From positions 11,189,801 to 11,253,800 of the forward strand of contig OZ024892.1 in assembly GCA_964017195.1 (NCBI GenBank): DNA of 64,000 nt, in the 5' to 3' direction. This DNA comes from Siderastrea radians (lineage: Eukaryota > Cnidaria > Anthozoa > Scleractinia > Rhizangiidae). Made by a program: the position numbers and the translations under genes. Within the stretch, counting starts at the first letter, position 1. Each line of letters starts with the position of its first letter. Positions 51,894 to 62,000 of the stretch are shown piece by piece. The notes beneath the pieces were generated by a model that worked only from the letters and a program-made list of their open reading frames with translations, was not told the DNA's origin and did not search any database.

Positions 51894-52490
51894 ATGGCTC
51901 AACCCAAACCATGTGTGATCTGTTTGACGCCTGTCACCGATAATACCAAGTTGAGCTGCTGTGGTCAACCTTGTCATACCCCCTGTGCCAAGGACTATCT
52001 CAAGAACCCTAACTACGCGTCCTCCTGTCCTAGCTGCCACCGATCCGCTCCCCGGAGGTCTCTTTCCACCGATCCTCCATCCAACCCATGTGTATTCTGT
52101 GCGATACAAGTCTACAATTCTGCCAAGTTGAGGTGCTGTGATAAACCTTGTCACCCCTCCTGTGCCATGGAATGCAACACGCCCAACCCAAATCCGTCTC
52201 ACAACCCCCATTGCCCGAACTGCCAACACGCTGTTCCTCTTTCCGTCATGGACACCACCCCTAGACGATATAGCCGCGACCTTGAGTTTAGGGAGGAAGT
52301 TGACAAAGTTCACTGGCCTGGTGGTGATTGGGGGCATGGCACTCTTTATGAAAACGAGAACACCACCACGAGCGGATACTGGGGACTACTCCCAGATCCA
52401 GTTGATACTAACCACAAAACCCTGCACTATCTGGGAAAGAACAAAAGTGACGTCATTCCCCGCATGAAGAGCATTTTGAGTCCCCAGTAA
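51894..52490 (+). CDS. Tandem RING-like zinc-finger protein
   Basis: 198 codons from ATG 51894. Two related Cys/His modules: CVICLTPVTDNTKLSCCGQP then CHTPCAK...SCPSC (residues about 7-48), and CVFCAIQVYNSAKLRCCDKP then CHPSCAM...HCPNC (about 65-110). Each follows C-x2-C...CC-x2-PCH-x2-C...C-x2-C, close to RING/U-box-like fingers. The C-terminal about 85 residues (GYWGLLPDPVDTN and on) are not recognised. RING domains are commonly E3 ubiquitin ligases, so modulation of host proteins is plausible but unproven. The ATG is reached after a 10-codon upstream frame whose stop overlaps it. A plus-strand AATAAA is at 52556-52561. Confidence 0.7.
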   Translation: MAQPKPCVICLTPVTDNTKLSCCGQPCHTPCAKDYLKNPNYASSCPSCHRSAPRRSLSTDPPSNPCVFCAIQVYNSAKLRCCDKPCHPSCAMECNTPNPNPSHNPHCPNCQHAVPLSVMDTTPRRYSRDLEFREEVDKVHWPGGDWGHGTLYENENTTTSGYWGLLPDPVDTNHKTLHYLGKNKSDVIPRMKSILSPQ

Positions 52491-52613
52491 CGACCCCATG
52501 TTTGGTCTCATTTTTTTTTTCTACTTGTTGTTGTTGTCAAACTATAGGAAGGACCAATAAAAAGCATTTGACATTTTCTGTGTTTTTTATTTCATCATCT
52601 CTATATACCACAA
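52491..52613. terminator. Convergent 3' region with AATAAA on both strands
   Basis: Plus-strand AATAAA at 52556-52561 serves the RING-like gene. Minus-strand AATAAA (read as TTTTTATTT at about 52585-52592) serves the capsid-family gene that ends at 52614. Confidence 0.65.
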
Positions 52614-53666
52614 TCATGTCCGTTGACTTTTTCTGGAGAGTTCAAGGGTAATGATGGTTCTGCCTTGTTTGAAAGGAGCCGGTTGTCCATCCGCTGTTTG
52701 AATGTCCATCTCAATACTGTCAAAGATGGTTTTGCCAAGAGGAAAATACATCCGTTGCGTCGTATCAAATTGATGATCGGTATTGCCGGCATCCAAGGTA
52801 CGTAAAAATCCTTTCTCTTGATTTCCCACAATGCTCTGGGACACCAGATCCGTGTAAATCATCAATTGTTGTTGCCCTTGTTGCGGTTTGACCGTTTGGG
52901 TGCTGGGAAAGACTTGTCGACTGAGATTCGGACCCAAGAACAAATAATAATTGAAATCGGGGTGGGTAAAGCTGACGGACACATGACCATACGGTGGATA
53001 TTTGTTGGCAGGACCGGTGGTTACTGTCCATTTGTGTCGATCGTTGTAATCCACGATATTTTTGACCAGATAATTTTTTTCTTGGACCACGCGTTCACTT
53101 GGTGTGCCATCTTTCACCAGTCCCATCAGTCCAGCGAATTTCCATTCCATTTCAAATTGCATGTTGGATGGAATCAGTACATACAACGAATCTAATTCGG
53201 AGGCGATGCTTGTATTGGTGATTTTCACGTAGGGTTGAGCCAGGTTGAGAGCCGCGAGTTGTTGTCGTTTCGCTTGATCGTCCACGTCCATTTTGGTTAT
53301 ATCCATCATGACGTCCATGTGTTGTTTTTCTATTTCGTAAGCGATGGCAATCCATGCTTCTTTCAAATTGGTGTAATACCCTGGGGGTAAATGGATTTGT
53401 TTGGTCACTTGAAGGGGAGCCGTTCCATCCGCACGTTTTGGTATGTATTTCACATCTGTTTTCATCCAATGTTTTTGACTATCTTCTTGCGTCCAATTCT
53501 GCTTGGTTTGATCTCCCCATTGTTGATTAAAACCAGGGTGGGAGATATGAACTAGGGCTGCTTCCCAATCATCTTCTACCAAATAATACGAACGAGGAAG
53601 TCGAGCCGTAAATTTTTGTCCCGTGCCTTGTGCTTGATCACTGATCAGGGTGATGTAAAAACTCAT
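52614..53666 (-). CDS. SFYVTL-family virion protein 3 (diverged paralogue)
   Basis: 350 codons. MSFYITLISDQAQGTGQKF, ARLPRSYYLVEDDWEAALVH, then a C-terminal half with LMIYTDLVSQSIVGNQEKGF, and RMYFPLGKTIFDSIEMDI then RTIITLEL. These match the block order of the genes at 45391 and 46454 (SFYVTL; RLP; W-x-V/A-GL/AL; Y-D-V/L...VG; final TLxF/TLEL) at much lower identity. It is transcribed from the extreme right of the provirus by GGTATAAAAAGG at 53695-53706, 30 bases from the ATG, away from the other structural genes. It may form a different vertex or spike part. Confidence 0.7.
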   Translation of the reverse strand: MSFYITLISDQAQGTGQKFTARLPRSYYLVEDDWEAALVHISHPGFNQQWGDQTKQNWTQEDSQKHWMKTDVKYIPKRADGTAPLQVTKQIHLPPGYYTNLKEAWIAIAYEIEKQHMDVMMDITKMDVDDQAKRQQLAALNLAQPYVKITNTSIASELDSLYVLIPSNMQFEMEWKFAGLMGLVKDGTPSERVVQEKNYLVKNIVDYNDRHKWTVTTGPANKYPPYGHVSVSFTHPDFNYYLFLGPNLSRQVFPSTQTVKPQQGQQQLMIYTDLVSQSIVGNQEKGFLRTLDAGNTDHQFDTTQRMYFPLGKTIFDSIEMDIQTADGQPAPFKQGRTIITLELSRKSQRT

Positions 53667-53725
53667 CGTGATTACTCTCTAACCCCTCTGGTGACCTTTT
53701 TATACCTACCCCCGTTCCACAAATT

Positions 53726-54137
53726 GGACTTTGGACTTTGAGCCCGCGTTTTCTCAGCGGTTTTACTCCACCTTGAGCCCACGATCCCTTTTTCAAACTG
53801 CTCAGCGGTTTCCCATCCTAAAACACGTGACTTCCGGTTGTATGAACCTGCGATCCCTTTTTCCTACTGCTCAGCGGTTTCCCATTCTAAAACACGTGAC
53901 TTCCGGTTGTATGAGCCCGCGATCCCTTTTTCCTACTGGTCAGCGGTTTCCCATTCTAAAACACGTGACTTCCGGTTCCCATGACGTCACTTCCGGTCAT
54001 GTGACTTCCCCTTGAGCCCACGATCCTACTGGTCAGTGGTTTCCGTTACTAGGGGCAACCCAACAACCAATCAGAACACAAAAGCTCTCGACCAATCAGA
54101 AGCCAGAACGAGTGCTATGTGGGCCCACTTTACTACT
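53726..54137. repeat. Right terminal inverted repeat with three to four modules
   Basis: Holds tandem modules of about 69 bases, each with TGAGCCCGCGATCCCTTTTT or a variant, CTGCTCAGCGGTTTCCCAT, and ACACGTGACTTCCGGTT, plus one TGACGTCA (53981-53988). It has more module copies than the left TIR. The outermost 100 bases share only the AGTAGTAA start and short blocks with the left end. Contains TTGGTTGT/ACCAATCAG (inverted CCAAT) words twice at 54063-54105. Confidence 0.85.
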
Positions 54138-54143
54138 ATTGGC
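54138..54143. repeat. Right target-site duplication ATTGGC
   Basis: Identical to 31652-31657. Confidence 0.9.
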
Positions 54144-54520
54144 CAAAATTTTAAGAACATGATAAGAACGTACCCAGGCTAAGATTTTGTTAAGAAAACC
54201 TTTACGTTGTCTTCATATTTGTACAATAAGATATGTGAGAATAAACTACGGTGCAATAATTTGGTCATAGTAATTTACAGCCTATTTGAGCCTCAAATGC
54301 TAGAATTTTAATAAAGCAAACACCTGAAACACGTACAACTTTTAGGAAATTGGTAGAACTTGGCCTATTTGTTCTTTCTTTCATTCAGAACTATGATTTA
54401 CTGAAATACTATACAATTAATTTCAAGAACATTGTTAAGAACGTGTCAGGCTCAAATCGCCAAAAAATAAGAACATCCGGTTTCGGTTCAGCCTCAGCTA
54501 AAAAAATTGACGTTCTTATA
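54144..54520. other. Right flank of provirus, no gene
   Basis: Words such as GTTAAGAACGTGTCAGGCT and GATAAGAACGTACCCAGGCT recur here and resemble 31625-31650 on the left. This indicates an older repeat split by the provirus. Confidence 0.5.
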
Positions 54521-54522
54521 TA

Positions 54523-56036
54523 CAGTGGAATTCCGATTTTTCGACCCTCCAAGGGAAATGAAAATTGTTTCGAAAAATCGGGAGTTCGAAAAATTGAAGG
54601 TGGCGTCAAATCAGACCTGTTTTACCGTGGAATCGTTTTATAAGATCCAAGAAGGCAGACAACAACGGCATATCACTCTTGTTAATGTGTGAACCATCTT
54701 TATTTACCAACAAAACGTGCATTTAAAACAAAACGAAAATTTAAGGATTTAAGCCAATTTCGACAGAACAAAAACCAGTACTGTACTGATACATGTGTTT
54801 GTAATTTTGCACGGACTCTTGACTGCATTTCCGTCCCCTTACTGTATCAGAAAAAAGTACCCTGTATCCACGTTTTTAAGGAACAGCAAAATTTATTAAT
54901 GTGCTACGGCAAGAACTTGAAAAATGCAACTAAACGAAGGAACTTTGACCATGTACAGTAATTCAAGACCCTCGATTGTGTAACGACGGCGTTGTAGTTT
55001 CTTCAAGAGAGTCTATCTTTTTGTCGAGAGTAGAGGGTAGAGGATTTCATGTCGAGGGTACCATGTCGAGGGTGGAGGGTAACTTTTATTCGCAATTTTT
55101 TTAAATTAATAGCGAAAAATTAAACCGAATTAAACTAAAATAATTTAATATAATGTAAGAAAAAAAAAACATTTTTTTAAGATACGGATTGCACGTGGAC
55201 ATTAGATCTTTTTATACGTGGACATCGCCCCAAAAAATAGCGAGTGGGAGAGGGGTGAGATAGTGAATAGCAAGTGCACATCCCAGTTCGTTTTTAAAAA
55301 CCTGATTAGTTTTCAAAGAATTACATTTAGAACCCACAGAAAGCTCATATTCGATCATAAATCTGGTTAGATTTTCCGTGTTACTGTAACATCACGAAGC
55401 CAAGAAATGTGACAAAAAAAGCGAAGAAAAAGCGCGATGTTTTTATAAATGGTTTCACAGCATGGGGTGTAATCCAGCTGTTAAGGAAACTCTCTTGACA
55501 TGTCCAAGCTCAAGACAATAAAATTTCCCTGGCAGAATTGGTCACATTTACTAACTTCTACGGTTTGCCGACGGAAAATATCGGCAAGCAACAGTAGTAA
55601 TTTTAAAAAAATGGGGGAAAAAGTTACCCTCGACCCTCGACATGGTACCCTCGTCCCTCGACCTGAAACCCTCTACCCTCGACAAAAAGATAGACTCTCT
55701 TCAAGATGACTTCAATGACGGATTTGTCACTTGCTTTGTAATAAAAAATGCATGAAAACACCTTCTCCGGAACTTGTTAATTGCATTCAGGTGTTTGTGT
55801 GGCTAAAACCGAATTTTCTTGGTTCCTGAGTTTCAAAGTTCGAGAAATCGAAATTAAATTTTTGAAAGGAAGAAAGAATTAGTTCGAAATATCGGGAGTT
55901 TCGAAAAATCAAGCATTCGAAAAATCGGGGGTAAAATTACAGTGTTTGACTGAAGCAAATCCAAGGGAAACGACTTTTGGTTCGAAGAATCGGGAGCTTC
56001 GAATAATCGAGTATTCAAAAAATCGGAATTCCACTG
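54523..56036. mobile_element. pogo/Tigger-like non-autonomous element
   Basis: Ends read CAGTGGAATTCCGATTTTT and the inverted CCACTG, each directly bordered by TA (54521-54522; 56037-56038), the usual mariner-superfamily target. Interior words TCGAAAAATCGGGAGTTCGA recur near both ends. No transposase recognised. Confidence 0.75.
55003..55709. repeat. Nested MITE, TIR AGAGAGTCTATCTTTTTGTC
   Basis: The left block 55003-55082 (GAGAGTCTATCTTTTTGTCG then a run of TCGAGGGTA words) and the right block 55618-55709 are inverted copies. It lies within the pogo-like element. Confidence 0.75.
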
Positions 56037-56038
56037 TA

Positions 56039-59000
56039 AAAAAAAGAGTGTACAAATTATGGCTACATTAGAGCCTGAAAAATGTGTGCGTCTATGTGTA
56101 TTTTGACAAAAAGAATACTAGAAAGCATGCCAACTCAATAATACGAAACCAACTGAGTGAAAAACAGTGTAATTGCTAAACAGAAAATGCTCTTAAAAAT
56201 GTGTAACAATCTGGGGAATAATCTAAGCATAAAATTACAAGCAAGCTGAAAACCGTATTTTGAAGACAACAATAGACCGGAAGTGACGTAACTTCTGCAA
56301 ATTAAATTTGAGACCAATGATAATTCGATAATATATAGATTTAGCCAAGCCTAAAAGCGGAGCCGCCAAGGAATACTGACTGGTGTTCGTTTCTCAAAAA
56401 TAGTCCTGAAACTTTTCCGTCTGAAAAATATTTCGGGGCTTTTTTTGGCTCGTTCGCTTTCGAAAAGTGTTTCTCAAAAAGCCCGAAATTGTTCCGAATT
56501 GTCCTTCAATATTTTGGGAATCTGTTCTGTAAAACCAAGCTCGAAAGGTCATTCTAGAGGCTGAGCACAGCTTGATTATTTTTTTTTTCGGGCATCAAAC
56601 TGAACACATTTTACTCACAAGCCGTCTTGCTTGGTGTTTGCAATGTTTCCTTATCCTGTCATTAACTGTCAAGGCTTGTCAAATCTCCTTGGATTATTGG
56701 CTGCTCGCTTGAATGAACTTGAAACGGTGCTCATTTACAAAAACAAAATAAAAATTATTCGACTGTTTAAATCAGGGTTATCTTCATCGCGTTCGGATGT
56801 TAACAAATAACATGAACTGCCACTATTAGTCTGGTCAAAAATTTATACTGACATTTCACCGGCATTTTGCTGGGATTACCCGAAAGAAAGGGTTTGGGGA
56901 GCTTCGAAGCACTTGTAATAAACTTATCGAAGAAATGTCGCGTAGGTTTTAGCAGCCGCGAAAAACTTCGAGCACTTTGAGGAACACACGTTACTTACCG
57001 GATAAATAGTTTTAAACTCAAAACTGCTTCGCTTAAAGTTACTTAAGTAACTCGTATATTTCGTTCTCTAACTTGAGACCATCGAGATTGAAAACAAACA
57101 CCAAACATGCTTAAAGTGCAACTAACCCTCAATTTTTTTTCGGCTAAATAAATTCTGTTATCATCTGGAACATTTCTTTGCAAAAATTTTTTGATTTGGT
57201 TAAATTCTCGATTTTCTGTGCCCTGTTAAATTCAAGAAAAATTTGGTTCACGTCCGAGTAAGAGGAACCTGGGGCGAGCCGTAGTTGTGACGTCAGATCA
57301 AGAACCAAGAATTCCACGCCGCTTAGTTTTTAGCTGTGTTTCTCTGACTTTATTTGTTCATCGAAGCCTTCTGACCTTCTAGCTAATTCGAACAAAGTTA
57401 TAGTATGACTAAAATTCCAATTTTGTAATCCAAAGCAGATACTGAGACGAGCTATGCGGATTCTGCTGATTTGTAGATGAATTTTAGCTCTGAATACGAG
57501 ATAGATGCGGAACACGAAGTCGACAGTACACCGCCAAAGGATGAAGAAAGTGCCGTCCTGCCCATATCTGCTAGAAAGCTGCTAGCCAACGAAGAATGAA
57601 TTGCTCAATGCAAAAAGGAAATGAAGGCAAACTAAGAACTGGAACAGCAAATAAAGCAACTTACGATTGGCCTTGGAGGCCCGCGAAGAAACCGGAATGC
57701 TGAGCTTCGCCCGTGAGTGTTTACATTTTATTTCGCATGTCCGGTCTTCACGTTTGGTCTTGGTTTTCCTGCTCTCCGCTTCTCGCATTTGAGATTTATA
57801 TTCAAGCTGAGGGAACCTCTTATAGAAATGGAGATTTTAATAAAGCATTCCTTTCTTCATTTATTTATTTTACATAGAAGTAAATGTGGAAACTGCGATA
57901 TTACTTACGTCTTGTCCATTTCTGTAACCAGCATTAACAATAACAACAATTTATAACACTAGTGAATCAGAAAGGCAATTATTTTCTAAAGGGCATTGAC
58001 GAGAATTATAAGCACGAGAGTTTGTTAGTATCGGTTCAACTGAGATTATCTTACCAATCATTTTTCTCGCGTCAACGTGCAAGCAGTTTCCTCAGATCCC
58101 AGCGCGAGCGGAAATGTACAAATTATGTAAATCAACCGACCCTCGCTTAACTCGCGACTCAAGGCTTCTCCGCTCATCGCTCACACTTCGATCTTCTTGC
58201 GGCCTTTTTTCGCACAAAAAATGGTAATAAAAGAATTAAGAAAGAGACTGCTTGTCCTCTACTTCAACGGAGGATATGAACAAGGGATCTCTGCACAGTA
58301 ATGTTTTGTTATGCTCGAGTGATTTGGTATGACTCAAGGTAAAATTCTCATAGCGAGGCACGTTCATAGACTAGAATAAGGAATAATGGCAATGGCTTGT
58401 TATTGTGGAGAAAGTGCGTTCGGTTCTGCTGAAGGAGGACTTTCTATAAATACGGTCTTTAATTTTAAACCTCTCGCTGTTTTTGGCACCGCTTACATGT
58501 AATTATTTAGCCCTTACCGTGTAGCCAACTTGAATAATTCGCAAAGGTAATAATTTTCTGCGTATCGCGGGTATTCTGTGGTTAATCGGCCGTTGAATAA
58601 TTGGAAATACACAAAAAACTATCGTTTGATCGGATACCTTCTTCTGCGACAACAAATCTTTGCTTAAAATGCATCGAGCGTAGTATCAAGTCTGTCGAGT
58701 GCTTGGAAGGCTGCCGCTTTGCTCGCTATTGCTTTACAAAATCCATTCGTTTCGTCTCTTCACCTCCGGTCGCTTGTCGTCAAAAAATGCTGTATTATGT
58801 AGCAATACGTCTTGTGATTCGTTTCTTTGGTTACTATGTCTCGGAGCAAAACGAACGGTCGACAGTTTTCTGTACAACTTCGAGAGCTCAAGAGAAATAT
58901 ACCTCCGATAGAGATAGTCCGGAAGCCAAGACCCCAAAATTGGGTTTTCGTACAATGATCGGGTCAGAAAAGGTTTGATAGCGGATTTTGACAGAATAAG

Positions 59001-59084
59001 ACCTGCTGATCAATATCAGGTAGTTTGTAGTGTTGAACTGTGGTATAAATTACGAGTTAAGGGGGTATTATACGTCATCCCTTA
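56039..59084. other. No recognisable gene
   Basis: Frames of up to 125 codons (58601-58978) without motifs. A short block near 57480-57700 reads EYEIDAEHEVDSTPPKDEES with stops following, perhaps a decayed transposon ORF. Confidence 0.4.
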
Positions 59085-62000
59085 AATTCATGGAAACGAG
59101 GCTCACCCATTTGACCACTGCTAATGCCTAAACGTAACGTTTATTATGACCGGAACCTTCAAAATATAGTTACATCTTTACGATACGAATGCCAATCATG
59201 CGCAAAATATGCAGATTTAGGTCACGTGACTGAGCACGTGACAGCCGAGAGGCCAAAATAGCCTTTTAGAGCTATGAATAGTATATTTAAACGTCTTCAC
59301 TATCATAAATCTATGAATTATCCATTGATATTCTGCTATTTTCTATGAACGGCTCGTACATTCCACAGTTTCAGCCAAATTCTAGCTTATTCAGCCTGAA
59401 ACAATGAAATAATTACCATTTTTGTCCCATTTACGGGTTAACATGAGAACGAGGCTCAGTTAGGTAACTACTGTATGCATGTTATCTTACGAAATCTCTT
59501 ATTCATAACACATTGTAGGTCAGTGGGATACATTTTGAGGCAAAAATATACAAGATTATAACAATTTTTGGCCTTTACGAGGAATGTTGAGCATGAAAGT
59601 GAGGCTAAATCATTTATCATGCTTCTAATCGCGATTGCTGCTCTACAGAAAGTGATCCTCTTAAAGATGGAAGCCTTAAACATAAAACTCTTTTACAGTT
59701 CAAGCGCTGTTCACTCCTCGTCGCTTTCTTCTGATTCACTGGTGCAAGTCAGACCGTGCGGGTTCTTGCATGCTTCATCGTCTGCCATGCAGTAGCATAC
59801 TTCTGTGCAAGCAAGTCCTGTGTTGTTGCAGGAGCAGTTTCGCAAGCAGGCAGACGTCTTGCACTTGCACGTCGTCAGCTCGAGAAGGCTTTCAGGTGCC
59901 GGTGCTTTTGTGATTAAGAATGGTGCAAGAAGCTCTCCGTCCCTCACCCATTCATGACCCTCTGGTGATTCAAGAACTTGCATCGTTTCAAGAGCATGTC
60001 TCCACACGAATGCCTGGTAGTTTGACCGCTTTGAAGCAGACAATCAGACGTCGGTGGAAGCATTTCGTTTTTCTGCTTTTTCTAGCAGAACATGAGGTAA
60101 CGCAGCTCATCTGCAGTGCTTGTCTTCTTGGATGCTGTATATAGGCTGCAGACATAGGCTTCGCACTTGCCAGCTGTGGTTACGTTCAACTCTTGTTCCT
60201 CTCCGAGAAAAGACAGAGTATCTTGGTGGTCAGTACTACGACAGAAACCATCCCACGCCTTTTTTTTCCCGATACCCGCCAAAGAGCTGGTCGAATCACA
60301 GCCTGTGATTGCATGGAATCTAGGGAAAGAACTACACATCTTTTCGCCCAAGGCATGGGCGATGTCATGCACTGGAATCAAACGGTGTCGATCTTTCATA
60401 CCGGTGCGAAACCACAATTCTGGGCAGTCCAAACTTCTGAAGTGGCTAACACTTAGGACGAGGACATCAGTATCTGGCGACTGGTTAACGAGTCGTCTAT
60501 CTGCCCGTACTGCGTGGTTGGCATGCAAGATCATCCTGGTGTCATCCTCTTCATGGTTTGATCTGAGTGCTTCGACCTCCCTGCACTGACCTCTTGTCAC
60601 AGTCACGGCTTTCTCGCCGTCTCTGAAGCCACCCCCGATCATAAGCTCCTTCTGTGGGGGGAGCTGGTCTTGACCGAGTCTGCAAAGCACAGCCGACAGG
60701 AAATTGCACAGGTTTACCTGGTGTTAAAAATATGTAGCAAAAAATCTGAACATCTGAATCTATAATGAAAGTTCAAACTCAGATCAGACGCAAAAAATGT
60801 CGATTACAACTTCAAACTGCCGGTAACGAAACAGAAAGTTAGTGTTAAGAGTAAAACTTGTTAAATTAAGTAATTTAAGCCATACCTTATTCTTAGGATT
60901 GGCGATGCACATTCCCCATTGCCTGGGTACTGGAGTTCTCACCAAAGGTACTTGCTTCGGCAGACTTGGACATCTGTATGACAGCCATGCCGTCGATGAT
61001 TACAACAGTTTGATTTGGTGATGCTGTAAGTCACTGAACGTTAATATCTTTCTCTAGAAGAGAGCATGGGACGCCCTTTGCCTCTTTTCTAAGACTTCCG
61101 TCTGCGTTTGCGAGTGAATAAGGGACTGGAGACAGTTCAAAGCTCAACACCTCTTTCAGACAGATCTGACGCGTGTTTGATACGATTAGGAGCCTGCCAA
61201 ACAAGTCCCTGTCCGCGTCAACAGTGACTAGCTTGTCGCTGGGTTTGACGCCGATCTTCTTATTGGTGCTGCTGAACGTCTTGATCTTCATGTTGGAAAT
61301 CGGTTCCCACAAACCCACAGCGTTGCTGTTAATGCGCTTCTCGACGAAGGCATTCATTTGCTGCCGGCTTTTCTCGGTACTGCGGACGAGGTTCTGGGTC
61401 ACATCTTCCGGCAGAACTACTCCGGTAGCGATTTTGAGAAGCTCATCTGAATCGTGAGTAAAAGGATCTGTCATCAAGCCTGAAGAAAAACAACCCTTCA
61501 TCTTCTTTACGTCTTCTTCGTCTCGTTGGACTCTCCTCGCAGCTGCTTCCTTGTGCGATGCTTGTATGTTCGCCATCTTGGAGCCCGTACATGGCCTTCA
61601 GAGCTGAAGTAATAGATGCTCGCTCGTGGATAGTTAAAAAACCACCGTTCAAGAGCCGACGGGATCTCCGATAGGCCAATCACTCCTCCGCTTGACTTTG
61701 AGTCGGCGTTGATCAACTGCTCCAGGGCGATGTCGGTAGAAACTTGTAAAAAGGGCTGTCCTGAATGACTTATGGTATGATTCCCTGCAGCAAACTCGTT
61801 GTAGACATCCGGGTGTGTTAGTTCCAGTTGCTGCATGTCGGCGAGATAAACAGGTAAGTAACGAGCATAATTCTGCCTGTTCATAGCAAAGAAATGAGGT
61901 AACATGGCTGCGATGCTGGGTAGATGCAACTTCCAGTTCACGGTTCTCTCTGCCTTTAGAAACTGTAATAGGGAAGTGACCATGGAAACGTACTCATCCC

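Larger units (their letters stand above)
31658..54137. mobile_element. Polinton/Maverick (adintovirus-like) provirus, 22.5 kb
   Basis: Both ends read AGTAGTAA inward (31658 onward; complement of 54130-54137) and are flanked by the same six bases, ATTGGC (31652-31657 and 54138-54143), the 6-bp target duplication typical of Polintons. Terminal regions share inverted repeats. Inside are the full Polinton core (integrase, protein-primed PolB, packaging ATPase, adenain-like protease, double-jelly-roll capsid protein) plus minor structural and accessory genes. Most genes lie on the minus strand. Preserved ends and mostly open frames point to a relatively recent insertion. Two PolB frame breaks and one split small gene suggest this copy may not be fully functional, or that the assembly has small errors. 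Confidence 0.95.

Noticed and set aside
53731..54015. 94-codon frame with three repeated LFPTAQRFPILKHVTSG blocks
   Set aside because: It is a translation of the TIR modules; the repeat length near 69 bases happens to keep frame. No start context or promoter.
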